Of a stretch of DNA of 35,236 bases, positions 14,312 to 25,500 are shown one piece after another; position 1 is the first letter of the stretch, and each line of letters starts with the position of its first letter. The position numbers and the translations under genes are program-made. Source of the stretch: JAMOAW01 sp039908535 (lineage in GTDB: Bacteria > Pseudomonadota > Magnetococcia > Magnetococcales > JADFZT01); the NCBI GenBank assembly GCA_039908535.1, contig JAMOAW010000014.1, positions 1 through 35,236 of the forward strand, written 5' to 3'. The notes under the pieces are model-generated. The model had not been told where the DNA came from. It did not search any database and saw only the letters and a program-made list of their open reading frames with translations.

Positions 14312-16660
14312 ATGAATGCAATTGTTATCGTAGAATCGCCTGCCAAGGCAAAAACGATCCAAAAATTTTTGGGCCCAGGTTATCAGGTGATTGCCACCTA
14401 TGGTCATATTCGGGATTTACCAAAGAAAAAAGGTTCGGTGGATACCGAGAATCAGTTTGCCATGCATTATGAAATTTCGGAAGATTCCACCAAGCATGTC
14501 ACGGCATTGACCAAAGCCACCAAAGGAGTTGAGTCGATCTTGCTGGCTACCGACCCTGACCGGGAAGGAGAGGCGATTTCGTGGCATGTTTACGAAATTT
14601 TTCGTGAAAAGAAGCTTTTGGAGAAAATTTCGATAAAGCGTGTTGTTTTTCACGAAATTACCCGTCGAGCGATCCAAGAGGCATTGGTCAATGCCCGTGA
14701 TTTGGATCTGAATTTAATCAATGCCCAGCAAGCGCGTCGGGCTTTGGACTATTTGGTTGGCTTTAATTTAAGCCCGTTGTTGTGGAAAAAGGTCCGTATG
14801 GGTCTTTCTGCTGGACGGGTGCAATCGGTGGCTCTGCGTTTGGTGTGTGAGCGGGAGAACGAGATTCGGGGTTTTCAGGTCCAGGAGTATTGGAGCGTTG
14901 CGGTGATGGTACGCAAAGAAGAGAGCCTTGTTGGCAAAGCTAAGCCCAAATGGAAACCCTTTGAAGCGCGTTTGACGGTTGCGGATGGCAAAAAATTGGA
15001 TAAATTATCCATTGCCAACCAAGAGAGTGCCGAGCGGTTGGTTCAAGCCTTGGAGAAGCAACCATTATTTATTCATAAATTAGAGAAAAAGCAGGTTTCG
15101 CGTGTGCCTGCTCCCCCTTTTATCACCTCGACGTTACAGCAAGAGGCTTCGCGCAAGTTGGGTTTTGCCGCCAAAAAGACCATGATGGTGGCTCAGCGCC
15201 TTTATGAAGGGGTTGAGGTTCCCACCCCAGAGGGCACGACCGAGAGCATGGGTTTAATTACCTACATGCGTACCGACTCGGTGACGTTGGCGGTAGAGGC
15301 GGTAGAGGTTTTGCGGGAGTTGGTGGTCTCTCGTTATGACAAGCGATTTGTTCCCAAGACGCCGCGTAAATATAAATCATCGGCCAAGAACGCCCAAGAG
15401 GCCCATGAGGCCATACGTCCCACCGATCCAAGAATCACACCAGAGCAACTCAAGGGGGTTTTGCCAGCTGAGCAATGGCGACTTTATGAATTAATTTGGA
15501 AACGCACGGTTGCCAGTCAAATGGCGTCGGCGGTTTTTGATCAAGTAGCCGCCACCATTGCGGTGGGGAAGAATGAGCCTAAAACACCGATGCAATTGCG
15601 TGCCAACGGTTCGCAAATCGTATTTTCTGGTTTTTTGGAGCTGTATGCCGAAGGTCGAGATGAGGTTTCGGCACAAGATCGCAATGAAGATGAGGTGGAT
15701 ACCATGTTGCCTCCTTTGGAAGAGGGTGAGGGTGTGCTTGGTGAGCAGGTCATTCCTCGGCAACATTTTACCGAACCTCCCCCACGTTTTACCGAGGCCA
15801 CCTTGGTGAAAACGTTGGAGAGTTATGGTATTGGTCGTCCATCGACCTATGCTCCGACGATGAGTACATTACAGGAGCGGGGTTATGTGAAACTGGATGC
15901 GCGGAAATTTGTTCCAGAGGATGTTGGTGAGGTGGTGAACAGTTATCTGACCGAGCATTTTTCTAAATATGTGGATTATCATTTTACTGCCCATTTAGAG
16001 GACGATTTAGATGCGGTTTCTCGTGGGGAGAAGAGTTGGATTCCGTTGTTGGAGGCGTTTTGGAAGCCTTTTAATCTGCGCATTTCAGAGAAGGAGCTTT
16101 CCACCAGTCGTGCCGATGTTACTTCGCAAGCCACCGACGAGTTATGCCCCAAGTGTGGGAAAGAGATTGTTATTAAATTAGGTCGTTATGGTCGTTTTAA
16201 GGCCTGTACGAACTATCCTGAGTGTCGTTTTACGGAGAACATTAAAAAAGAGGGTGAAGCGGAAGCGGTGGTTGTTGAGCCGGTGCTGTCGGAGGAGAAG
16301 TGTGACAAGTGTGGGGCTGGGATGTGGATTAAAGAGGGGCGTTATGGCAAATATTTGGCCTGTTCCGCCTATCCCGAATGTCGCAACATTCAGCCTTTGG
16401 CCAAACCCAAAGATACCGGTATTGCCTGTCCAGAGTGTGGGCAGGGGACATTTTTAGAAAAAAAATCTAGACGTGGCAAGTTGTTTTACTCGTGTTCGAC
16501 TTATCCTAAATGCAAAAAAGCCCTATGGAATTTGCCGTTAAATAAACCTTGTCCCCAGTGTCGTGCCCCTTTTCTCACCGAAAAAGTCACCAAGAAGAAT
16601 GGCACCGAGCATCTTTGTGTTGTCGAAGGATGTGGTTTTAGCCAGCGAGTTGAGGTGTAA
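14312..16660 (+). CDS. topA: DNA topoisomerase I (type IA)
   Basis: 782 residues. Relaxes negative supercoils through a transient 5'-phosphotyrosine link. The Toprim domain is at the N-terminus (IVIVESPAKAKTIQKFLG, then LLATDPDREGEAISWH carrying the acidic metal-binding residues). The active-site Tyr is residue 318 in GLITYMRTDS, close to Tyr319 of the E. coli enzyme. YGIGRPSTYAPTMSTLQERG is present further on. The C-terminus has three four-cysteine zinc ribbons (CPKCGKEI.., CDKCGAGM.., CPECGQGT..) and a fourth, degenerate one (CPQCRAPF..). Start at ATG 14312, with AGGAG about 10 bases upstream. Adjacent to dprA, the usual proteobacterial order, but separated from it by a repeat. Confidence 0.97.
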   Translation: MNAIVIVESPAKAKTIQKFLGPGYQVIATYGHIRDLPKKKGSVDTENQFAMHYEISEDSTKHVTALTKATKGVESILLATDPDREGEAISWHVYEIFREKKLLEKISIKRVVFHEITRRAIQEALVNARDLDLNLINAQQARRALDYLVGFNLSPLLWKKVRMGLSAGRVQSVALRLVCERENEIRGFQVQEYWSVAVMVRKEESLVGKAKPKWKPFEARLTVADGKKLDKLSIANQESAERLVQALEKQPLFIHKLEKKQVSRVPAPPFITSTLQQEASRKLGFAAKKTMMVAQRLYEGVEVPTPEGTTESMGLITYMRTDSVTLAVEAVEVLRELVVSRYDKRFVPKTPRKYKSSAKNAQEAHEAIRPTDPRITPEQLKGVLPAEQWRLYELIWKRTVASQMASAVFDQVAATIAVGKNEPKTPMQLRANGSQIVFSGFLELYAEGRDEVSAQDRNEDEVDTMLPPLEEGEGVLGEQVIPRQHFTEPPPRFTEATLVKTLESYGIGRPSTYAPTMSTLQERGYVKLDARKFVPEDVGEVVNSYLTEHFSKYVDYHFTAHLEDDLDAVSRGEKSWIPLLEAFWKPFNLRISEKELSTSRADVTSQATDELCPKCGKEIVIKLGRYGRFKACTNYPECRFTENIKKEGEAEAVVVEPVLSEEKCDKCGAGMWIKEGRYGKYLACSAYPECRNIQPLAKPKDTGIACPECGQGTFLEKKSRRGKLFYSCSTYPKCKKALWNLPLNKPCPQCRAPFLTEKVTKKNGTEHLCVVEGCGFSQRVEV

Positions 16661-16672
16661 AAGGTTTTATGA

Positions 16673-16751
16673 TTTAAAAAAAAGAGGGGGTTTGGGGGAT
16701 TCATCCCCCAAGGTTTTGCCTTTGATTTTGATTTTTTTGCCCGCAGGGCAT
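16673..16751 (+). repeat. Family B repeat, copy 5 (right half only)
   Basis: Starts in the middle A run (AAAAAAAAGAGGGGG), then GGGGGATTCATCCCCC, AAGGTTTTGCCTTTG and the right-end palindrome TGCCCGCAGGGCA. It follows the topA stop by 13 bases. Confidence 0.8.
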
Positions 16752-16758
16752 GATGTTC

Positions 16759-16899
16759 ATGTATCGGAAAAATAAAAAATCAAGACCCTGGGGGATGAAT
16801 CCCCCAGACCCCCTCTTTTTTTTAATTAAAAAAAAGAGGGGGGGATTGGGGGGCGGTTCTCCGCCCCCCAAGGTTTTGATTTTTATTTTTCCGATACAT
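16759..16899. repeat. Family B derived large palindrome (copy 6)
   Basis: Both ends are left ends: ATGTATCGGAAAAATAAAAA at 16759 and its inverted partner TTTTTATTTTTCCGATACAT ending at 16899. Inside are CCCTGGGGGATGAATCCCCC, CTCTTTTTTTTAATTAAAAA and GGGGGGCGGTTCTCCGCCCC. The whole 141-bp element can fold back on itself. It separates convergent topA and the GGDEF gene and touches the latter's stop codon. Confidence 0.85.
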
Positions 16900-18696
16900 T
16901 TATTCCATAATCTCAGCGTTTTTTTCCATATCGGGCATAAAAAATTGATGGCTGTTGCGGCCTCTTCTTTTGACGGCATACATCGCCATATCTGCGCGCT
17001 GCATAAGAATCTCTGGATTATGACCATGTTCTGGAAAAAAACTTATGCCAATGCTGGTTCCGATATGGCATACATGGTCGCGAATTTGGAAAGGTTTTCC
17101 TAGTTGATCAATGATTTTATCGGCAACAATTTCGCTGATCTCTTGTTGGGCTTGCTGGAGGGAAACAACAAATTCATCTCCACCTATGCGAGCAACAGAG
17201 TCGCCCTCCCGCAGACACCTTTTCAGCCGTTGTGCCACTTCAATAAGAAGTCTATCCCCCACTTCGTGTCCCATTGTGTCATTCACAAATTTAAATTTAT
17301 CCAAATCTAGGTACATGATCGCCAATGACTCGGCGTTCCGTTTTGAACGAGCTAAGTCTTGCGCGAGACGCTCAAGAAATAACTTCCTGTTTGGCAAACC
17401 TGTTAATAGGTCATGATGGGCAATGTGTTCTAAATGTGTTTCAATGCGTTTGCGTTCAATGATCCCAGCCAAGGTATTGGTAAGGGCAGTCAAAAACTCA
17501 ATCTCTTCCCCATCCTCTTGATGTCCGGCTGGAAGGTATAAATTGACAACGCCTAAAAGATGATCCCGCGAGAGTATCGGAACACAATAATGGCCATGAG
17601 GTTGGATTCCATCAAACATCACATCATGACGTGCATCAATATCTTTAGAATAGACCAATTTTTTATTTTCAGCGGCACGTCCACAAAGGCAATATCCGCG
17701 CGGAATTCTAGAACAGGATGTCAGCAGATAGGTTGCTAACCCTTTTTCAACAGTCAAGACCAGTTCTCCAGTCTCTTCATCCACTAAAAAAATGGATCCC
17801 TTGGATTGGATAGAGAGCCATGGCACGGAAAGAATAATCTCTAAGGCATGTTGCAACTGTTCTTGCAATGGCAGGGGTTCTAAAGCCGTTTTAAGAAGTG
17901 AGCTGATGGCTAAACGGGATTGTTGCAACCGTTCGTTATCTTTTTCTGACTCCTTGCGTGCCGAAATATTGCGCAGTATGGCTACATAGTGAATTTGGCC
18001 TTTGGACATCCAACTGGCAATGGTCATTTCCAGGGGAATTTCATGCCCCTGCTGATGGAGTCCATTCACCTCAACCGTGCTACCAAGAATTCTGGATTCT
18101 CCCGTCTCTTTAATGCGTCGCAACCCCTGATTGTGAGCATTTCGATATCGTTGTGGCATGAGAAAATCCAGGGGATGTCCGAATACGTTATCCTCTTTAT
18201 AGCCAAAGATGAGTTCTGCGCCAGCATTCCAAAAAATGATCATTCCGTTTTCGTTGATGCCAATAATGGCATCTAAAGCAAACTCTGTAATATATCGAAA
18301 ACGCTCATTCTTTTCTCTTAGATCTTGATTTAAAATTTCAAGTCTGCAATAAGACAAAATTAATTCTTTAGAAAAAATCTCTACATCTACAAAACTTGTC
18401 ACCAATGGAAACCAACGAGTTAACCCAAATATCAAAAGAAAAAAACCACTTAAAAATATTAAATATTGCAGAGTTGACAAAATGTTTAATGGAGATTCAT
18501 TCAGCTGAACCATCATAGATGGGGATGAAAAGATGAACATCAAAAGTGATAACAAGAGAAGCGTAAATCCGAACAAAATATGATACCAGCCAGACTGGAT
18601 AAGGCAGGGACGTTTCTTGGTGGCTCTCCAAAGAAACAAAAGGATTCCAATAAGAAAAAAAACTGTAGTGGCTATAAAAAGAGTAGATTGGTTCAT
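16900..18696 (-). CDS. Membrane-bound PAS-GAF-GGDEF diguanylate cyclase
   Basis: 598 residues. Makes the second messenger c-di-GMP from two GTP. Three hydrophobic helices (about 5-24, 38-58, 76-95) anchor it in the inner membrane. Then come a PAS domain (about 130-250, FALDAIIGINENGMIIFWNAGAEL split around Asn), a GAF domain (about 275-425, with YCLCGRAAENKKLVYSKDI) and a GGDEF domain (about 435-590). The active site GGDEF is intact at 505-509, and an RxxD inhibitory site (REGD, 496-499) lies five residues before it, so activity and product inhibition are both expected. There is no EAL domain. Start ATG 18694-18696, with AAGGTC upstream. It is transcribed in the same direction as the kinase operon, 94 bases downstream of it. 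Confidence 0.93.
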   Translation of the reverse strand: MNQSTLFIATTVFFLIGILLFLWRATKKRPCLIQSGWYHILFGFTLLLLSLLMFIFSSPSMMVQLNESPLNILSTLQYLIFLSGFFLLIFGLTRWFPLVTSFVDVEIFSKELILSYCRLEILNQDLREKNERFRYITEFALDAIIGINENGMIIFWNAGAELIFGYKEDNVFGHPLDFLMPQRYRNAHNQGLRRIKETGESRILGSTVEVNGLHQQGHEIPLEMTIASWMSKGQIHYVAILRNISARKESEKDNERLQQSRLAISSLLKTALEPLPLQEQLQHALEIILSVPWLSIQSKGSIFLVDEETGELVLTVEKGLATYLLTSCSRIPRGYCLCGRAAENKKLVYSKDIDARHDVMFDGIQPHGHYCVPILSRDHLLGVVNLYLPAGHQEDGEEIEFLTALTNTLAGIIERKRIETHLEHIAHHDLLTGLPNRKLFLERLAQDLARSKRNAESLAIMYLDLDKFKFVNDTMGHEVGDRLLIEVAQRLKRCLREGDSVARIGGDEFVVSLQQAQQEISEIVADKIIDQLGKPFQIRDHVCHIGTSIGISFFPEHGHNPEILMQRADMAMYAVKRRGRNSHQFFMPDMEKNAEIME

Positions 18697-18790
18697 GATG
18701 TTGACCTTATAGATCTTTATGATAAGATATAAAAGACAAACACATTACCAATATTTTATTTACAAATCAATCGAATAAAAAAAATCCTCT

Positions 18791-21700
18791 CTACCCCTGC
18801 AAATGGATCCCCAACGCCTGTGCGCACTGTTTTAAAGTCTCGGCAGCCCCTTCAAAATCATACATGGTCACCTGTTTATCCATTTTATCTACCCACTCTA
18901 GGGTTGCGGCAGAGAGAGGTATGGAGCGAAGGGTGGCAAGGGTTTGTTCTATGGAGGCATCGTAGATATCTAACTGGCTGGCGGCTTTTTGGAATAACTG
19001 CTGACGTTGTGCAATGATCTCTTCGGTCTCTTCGGTAATCAGAAGATTTTGCGGGGCCTGTTGCGATTTGGGCAGGGTTTGGTCTAATGAGGTCATTATT
19101 TGCTCCAAATGGACCGCCATTTTATGCAGGAGCGGATCAAGTTGTTCATTTGTGAGCCTTTTTTTAATCGCCGATTCCAAAATAGTCGCCTTTTCCGCTA
19201 AAAGAGTGGCACCAATGGTGGCCGCTACTCCCTTTACGGTGTGGGCTAAACGTTCGGCAGTTGGAAAATCGTTCTCTTGCAACGCCGCCTGCACCTCCGC
19301 CGCAGCTTTGCCTTGATTGGTGCGAAATCGATTTAAAAGACGGATATATCCCTCCAGATTGCCGCCCATCCGTTGCACACCGGATTTGGTGTCTATATCC
19401 GCAATTTCTGGCACCTCCAACCGGGTCTCGCTGACCTCTTTAGAGTGGTACTCTTTTTCGATTGCTTTGGGAAGAGGTTGGGGGGTGGCGGGTTTGATCC
19501 AGCGAACCAACGTAGCAAACATCGTGTTCGGATCTACCGGTTTGGCAATGTGATCCTGCATGCCAACCTCTAAACAGAGTTCCCGATCCCCAGACATGGC
19601 GTTGGCGGTCATGGCAAGAATAGGCAGTTGAGCAAAACGGGGATTCGCACGAATGATCTTGGTCGCGGTCAGACCGTCCATCACCGGCATTTGTACATCC
19701 ATCAATACCCCGTCCAAAACCTCTTTAAACACCATATCCACCGCCTGTTTGCCATTTTCTGCTACCAAAACAGTGATGTTTGCATGTTCTAAAAGTTCTC
19801 GCGCCACCTGCTGATTGATCTCGTTGTCCTCCACCAACAAAAGGCGCGCACCAGACAACACCATCATAAAATCCCGAACAGTGTCGTTATATCCTCCCCC
19901 TTTTTTTCCTTTGCCCTTCGCTTGACCAAAGGCCTCCATAATGGATTCAAAGAGTAAACTTTGATTGATGGGCTTGACTAAAAAACCATCCACCCGCGCC
20001 TCTTGTGTGGCCCGCTTGACAACGCTCTCCTCACCGTAAGCCGTGGCCATAATCACCACCGGAAAACGACTTAAACCCAATTCATGGCGCATTTTATCAA
20101 TAGCACTAATGCCATCCATCTGTGGCATCATGTAATCCATCACCATAAGATCGAAAGGTTCTTCAGCTATATCAGCCTCTTGAACCAAAACAATGGCCTC
20201 TAAGGCATCTTTGGCTTTGGTGACTTGAAAAGAAAACGAGGTTAAATAATCGCCAATGACGTTGCGCGCGCTTTCGTTGTCGTCTACCGCTAATACTTTC
20301 AAATTGCGCAGGTCACTGGTAGGCAATAAATTTTTTTTCATCACTTGGTTAGATAGACCAAGCCGCACATTAAAAATAAAACGCGAGCCAAAACCAAGCG
20401 CGCTCTCAATGTGAATACTCCCCCCCATCATTTCGATCAACCGTTTGGAAATGGTCAAACCCAGCCCAGTCCCCCCATATTTGCGTGTGATTGAAGAGTC
20501 GGCCTGACTAAAGGCCTGAAACAATCCCGCTTGCTGCTCAGGTGTCATGCCAATGCCCGTATCGCGAACGGTAAATTGCAAACGCACCGAATCATCCAAC
20601 TGTTGCAGTAGCTCAGTCTCTATGGCCACCTCACCGGTTTCGGTAAATTTGATGGCATTGTTGGTCAGGTTGATTAATATTTGGCTCAACCGCAACGGAT
20701 CTCCCACCAAGCTGGGTGGAATATTCACCGCTGTCTCCATTAAAAATTCTAAATTTTTTTCTTGTGCCTTCAAAGCAATCATTGCAGAGATATTTCCCAA
20801 TACCTCCTCTAGTGTAAAATCGATGCACTCCATATCTAACCGACCAGCTTCAATTTTGGAAAAATCCAAAATATCGTTGAGAATACGCAATAATGAGGTG
20901 GCCGCATTGTGGACTTTACGAATATAATCCTTTTGCCTCGCGGTGAGTTGGGTTTGTAAACAGAGGTGACTCAAGCCAATAATAGCGTTCATTGGGGTGC
21001 GGATTTCGTGGCTCATATTGGCCAAAAAATCACTCTTGGCCCTCCCCGCCGCCTCAGCTTGCTCTTTGGCCATCATTAAATTGGCCTCTAAAGCCTTCAT
21101 AGCGGTAATATCGGTGCGTATCGAGACATATTTAAATGGCTTGCCCTTGGCGTTTAAAAAGGGAACAATGGTGGCCCGTACCCAATAAAAAGAGCCATCC
21201 TTGGCACGATTTTTTACCTCACCATGCCAAGTATGACCGTTGGCGATGCTTTTCCACATCTCTTGGTAAAGTTCCGGCGGGTGTTCATTTGATTTGATCA
21301 TGCGATGGTTTTGACCAATCAACTCCGTGTTGGTGTACCCGCTGATGGCAATAAACTTTTTGTTCACATAGGTGATGCGGCCGCGTACATCGGTGGACGA
21401 GACAATGGCATGTTCATCCAGAGCCATTTTTTGACATTCCAACTCCCATAAGGCATCGGCTTCGGCTTTTTCAGAGATGCGTCGCGTGACAATAAAAAGG
21501 GTCACAATCCAGGCAGAAAAAAGACTCAACAACCCTCCACAAACAAAAATAGCCACGGCTATGGGGTGTTCTTGTAACTCTTTTAACATTTCCCTGGAGT
21601 TCACCGTCATCGGCACACCCTCCGCATCAATCAGGGGAGATTTGGAAAATCCATCAATGATATTATGTAGATAGATAGAAATCCAAAAAACAAGAAAAAA

Positions 21701-22570
21701 CACACCAATCGCGATGCCTAAAGCGCGAAAAAAGATAAAACGATTCTCCCATTCAAACATGCTGGAAATGGCAAAAAGTTTTTTGTCTACCTCGGTGGCC
21801 ACACTTCCCAGATAGAGCGTTAACAAAAACGCAGCGACTAAAAAGAAAAAAATAAACACCAAGACAATCGCCAAGAGCACCGGCGTGACGATTACATGGC
21901 TGGCCATGTGATCCGCATCCCCTGGATAAAAAATGGTCGCTGCCATGGCGATATAGTGCATACTGGAAATGGCCAAGGTCATGATTAAAGGGCTTAATTG
22001 CCGTCCAAAACCACAATCAGGGTCTAATCCCAAGCGACGGGCTAAACGCCGCGTATGAATGGCCAAAACCGCCAACAAAACTGCTGTCAGAATAGAGATA
22101 AGAAATAATATTGGGTCGAACAACATGCGGGCCGGTAACTGCATGGCCATCATACCCGTATAGTGCATCACCCCAATACCCACCCCACCAATAGCCCCAC
22201 CCAGCCAGAAAAGAGAGGCTTTATGATGGCGTTGACTCACCAAATGTAACATCCATCCCGCCGCTAACATAGCGGGTAACATCGAAAAAAGAGTCAAAAA
22301 TAAATCATATTGCACCCGCATCGGCAACCTAAAGGCAAGCATCCCGATAAAGTGCATGGCAAATATGCCACTACTAAACACCCAGGCACCAAAGAATAAA
22401 AAAACTCTCTTTTTGGCTAAAATTACTTGACGGCGCAGGGGTTGAATCACCGCCAATCCCGAAAAACTTCCCAAATAAGCGGCAATCAGAGACAACGATA
22501 CCAAAGCTAAATCGTAAGAACCAGAAAAGGCCAAACTGCGATCCAAACCCGATTCAATAAACGTCATCAT
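18791..22570 (-). CDS. Hybrid histidine kinase with MHYT sensor, two REC and HPt
   Basis: 1259 residues. The N-terminal MHYT membrane sensor (about residues 1-250) has the three repeated motifs MHFIGMLAF, MHYTGMMAMQ and MHYIAMAA, thought to bind copper and sense a gas or redox state. After two more membrane spans come a PAS domain (about 385-500), HisKA with phospho-acceptor His521 (MSHEIRTPMNAIIGL), HATPase (DTGIGMT, YGGTGLGLTISKRL), REC1 (Asp812 in VMDYMMPQMDG), REC2 (Asp958 in LMDVQMPVMDG) and a C-terminal HPt domain (His1110 in LAHTVKGVAATIG). This is a full phosphorelay in one chain that must pass phosphate to an unlinked regulator. ATG overlaps the TGA of the upstream kinase gene (TGATG), so the two are translationally coupled. 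Confidence 0.95.
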   Translation of the reverse strand: MMTFIESGLDRSLAFSGSYDLALVSLSLIAAYLGSFSGLAVIQPLRRQVILAKKRVFLFFGAWVFSSGIFAMHFIGMLAFRLPMRVQYDLFLTLFSMLPAMLAAGWMLHLVSQRHHKASLFWLGGAIGGVGIGVMHYTGMMAMQLPARMLFDPILFLISILTAVLLAVLAIHTRRLARRLGLDPDCGFGRQLSPLIMTLAISSMHYIAMAATIFYPGDADHMASHVIVTPVLLAIVLVFIFFFLVAAFLLTLYLGSVATEVDKKLFAISSMFEWENRFIFFRALGIAIGVFFLVFWISIYLHNIIDGFSKSPLIDAEGVPMTVNSREMLKELQEHPIAVAIFVCGGLLSLFSAWIVTLFIVTRRISEKAEADALWELECQKMALDEHAIVSSTDVRGRITYVNKKFIAISGYTNTELIGQNHRMIKSNEHPPELYQEMWKSIANGHTWHGEVKNRAKDGSFYWVRATIVPFLNAKGKPFKYVSIRTDITAMKALEANLMMAKEQAEAAGRAKSDFLANMSHEIRTPMNAIIGLSHLCLQTQLTARQKDYIRKVHNAATSLLRILNDILDFSKIEAGRLDMECIDFTLEEVLGNISAMIALKAQEKNLEFLMETAVNIPPSLVGDPLRLSQILINLTNNAIKFTETGEVAIETELLQQLDDSVRLQFTVRDTGIGMTPEQQAGLFQAFSQADSSITRKYGGTGLGLTISKRLIEMMGGSIHIESALGFGSRFIFNVRLGLSNQVMKKNLLPTSDLRNLKVLAVDDNESARNVIGDYLTSFSFQVTKAKDALEAIVLVQEADIAEEPFDLMVMDYMMPQMDGISAIDKMRHELGLSRFPVVIMATAYGEESVVKRATQEARVDGFLVKPINQSLLFESIMEAFGQAKGKGKKGGGYNDTVRDFMMVLSGARLLLVEDNEINQQVARELLEHANITVLVAENGKQAVDMVFKEVLDGVLMDVQMPVMDGLTATKIIRANPRFAQLPILAMTANAMSGDRELCLEVGMQDHIAKPVDPNTMFATLVRWIKPATPQPLPKAIEKEYHSKEVSETRLEVPEIADIDTKSGVQRMGGNLEGYIRLLNRFRTNQGKAAAEVQAALQENDFPTAERLAHTVKGVAATIGATLLAEKATILESAIKKRLTNEQLDPLLHKMAVHLEQIMTSLDQTLPKSQQAPQNLLITEETEEIIAQRQQLFQKAASQLDIYDASIEQTLATLRSIPLSAATLEWVDKMDKQVTMYDFEGAAETLKQCAQALGIHLQG

Positions 22571-25500
22571 CAGGAAATATCCTTTAACTGTAGGCCTATT
22601 TTATCTCCCCAAATATAAAGCAACTGCAACGCTTCATCATACTCATATCGTTCTAAATGCGTCTTGACTTTTAATAAATCCTCCCGATGGGCCAATCCAA
22701 CCGTGGCTTGGTCAATCTCCTTCAGAGTTTTCTCTACAGAGGCATCGAAAAGAGTTAATTGTTGTATCGCTTTATTTAGTAAGGGTTGCACACAATTGGG
22801 GTCCAAAACGGCATGGCTATCCAAAATGTACGTTTCTGAAACGATGGGAGGAAAGCGTTTTTCCATACCTTGAATCAAAATATCCAATTGCGTAACCGCC
22901 TGCTCCAATGTTGGCTGCACCTGATCAAAACCACGCTCTTCGCCCGCCATGGTCTCTAAATGAGATGCCAGTTGGGCCAGTTCTTCCGCGCCGATGCTGC
23001 CACAAATTCCTTTTAAAGTATGAGCCGTTCGATGCGCCAATACCCAATCTCCCGCTTGAATGGCCTGGGCATAAATAATCAGAGATTCTTTTTGATTTAT
23101 GGAAAATTTACGCAAAATATTTTCATATAATTTGGCATTGCCGCCCATGTTTTTCATGCCCAGGGTCTCATTTATCCCAGGCAAGTCAAAAGGGGAAGAG
23201 GAAAGAGCCTCTTTTGAGGGGGAGGGGATCATCGTATTTGGTACGAAATTTTGGGCAGCGGAATTTTTTTTGATCCATTTTGTTAATATACCGTAGAGTT
23301 GTTCTGGATCAATAGGTTTAGAGATATGGTCGTTCATCCCAGCTTCCAGGCATTTTTCCCGATCTCCGGTCATGGCATTGGCCGTCATGGCAATGATGGG
23401 CAACCTGTCTGGGGGCGTGTCCTGGCGAATTTTTTTTGTGGCCATCATGCCATCCATAATCGGCATCTGCACATCCATCAAGACCCCATCAAAGCTCTCT
23501 CTAATGACTTTATTGACAGCCTCTTGGCCGTTTTCAACCACGGTCAGCAGAATACCGACTTGCTCCAAAAGCTCCTTGGCGATCTGTTGGTTGATTTCGT
23601 TGTCCTCTGCCAATAAAAGGTGACACCCTTGTAAGAGTGTTTTTACATTTTCCAACGAGTTGGTGATGACCGGAAAGGCGCGCCGACTCTCCCCATATCC
23701 AAAGGCCTGCATGATCGCATCAAATAAAATACTTTGACTGACAGGCTTGACTAAATAGCCAGAGACCATTTCTTGGAGTTGGATAGAGCTTTCGTCGTGT
23801 CCGTAGGAGGTCACCATAATGAGATGGGGTCTGTTTTTTAGAGGGAGCTTATATTTAATCTGTTGACACGCCTTTAAACCACTCATGCCAGGCATTTTCA
23901 TATCCATCAGCACCAAATCAAATGGCTCCCCCTCCCCATCGGCCTGGAGCACGGCATCCAACGCGCGTTGACCATTGACGGCAGTGGTTACTTTGTAACC
24001 AAAAGAGTCCAGATAGCCGTACATGATGGTGCGGGCACTTTCGTTGTCGTCCACAACTAATACTTTTAACTCCCGCACATCGTTGGTGGGGACGCGGTTG
24101 ATTTTGGGTTGTTTGGTGGATTTACCCAAGCGTACTGTAAAAATAAAACGACTTCCCAGTCCTGGAACACTCTCAATCCAAATGTTGCCCCCCATTTTCT
24201 CTACCAACCGCTTGGAAATGGTTAGACCAAGACCTGTCCCACCATATTTGCGCGTGGTAGAGCTGTCGGCTTGGGAAAACTCTTGAAACAATTTATTCAT
24301 CTGTTCGGGAGTCATACCGATTCCCGTATCCCGCACGGTAAATTTAAGCTGCGCTTCGGTCTCGGTTTGGCTCAAAAGCTCGGTGAGGATAGAGACCTCT
24401 CCTCGTTCGGTAAATTTAATGGCATTGTTGGCCAAATTGGTTAAAATTTGTCCCAAACGCAACGAATCTCCCACCAAACGCGATGGCACATCCACGCTGG
24501 TATCCAGCAAAAATTCCAAATTTTTCTCTTCACTCTTGACACTCACCACCGAGGCTAAATGGGTCAGGACCTCTTCTAAGGCAAAATCGGCCTCCTCCAT
24601 TTCTAGTTTGCCCGCTTCAATTTTGGAAAAATCCAAAATATCGTTGATTAAACGCAACAAGGCATTGGCGGCATTATGCACCTTGCGCAGATAATCGCGT
24701 TGTTTGGTAGAGAGTTCGGTTTGTAAGCAGAGGTGGCTCAAACCGATGATGGCGTTCATGGGGGTGCGTATTTCATGGCTCATATTGGCCAAAAACTCCC
24801 CTTTGGCTTTGCTGGCCGCCTCGGCTACCTCAATCGCGGCGTACAATTGGGATTGCATCTCTTTGCGTGCGGTGATGTCGCGCACCACCACTTGTAATGC
24901 AGGCAAGCCTTCTAAAGCCAGGGCGTTGAGCAATACTTCAGCAGGAAATTCTTGGCCAGTATCGGCGCGTCGGTAGAGCCATTCATAGGAGACCGACCCC
25001 TCTTCAAAGGCCATGTTGCGCCATTTTTCCGCCTGTTTTTTGGAACGTTCACCATTTGGTTGCCGATCGGGCCAAAATTCTTGAATCTGCCGGGTTAAGA
25101 GATCGTTGCGATCCATACAGCCAAAAATTTCTACTGCTTTTTCGTTGCAATCCATCAAGCCATCTCGGCCCAGCAATAAGACGCCTTCGCCAGTTGCCTC
25201 AAACAGGGTGCGAAATTTTTCTTCTGAGGCGCGCATTGATGCCTCTTGTTGTTTTTGTTTGGTGACATCGGTCGCTGACATTACCAAACTGGGGGCGTGT
25301 TTACTTTCGTTTGATACCACGGCTAGAGAAAAGCGCCACCAGTGCAGCGTGCCATCTTTGGCCATAAAACGGGCTTCTTGATCGACCCTATTTTTCCCCT
25401 CTTGGAGGGTCGTCTCCAGAAGGTTTAAAAAATCTTCTAGATCGGCGGTATACAACAATATTGAAATATGCCGACCCATCAGGGTTTCGGGAGAATATTT

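Noticed and set aside
16750..17103. 117-codon plus-strand frame over the repeat and the GGDEF 3' end
   Set aside because: It starts in a palindrome and runs antisense to a well-supported GGDEF domain.
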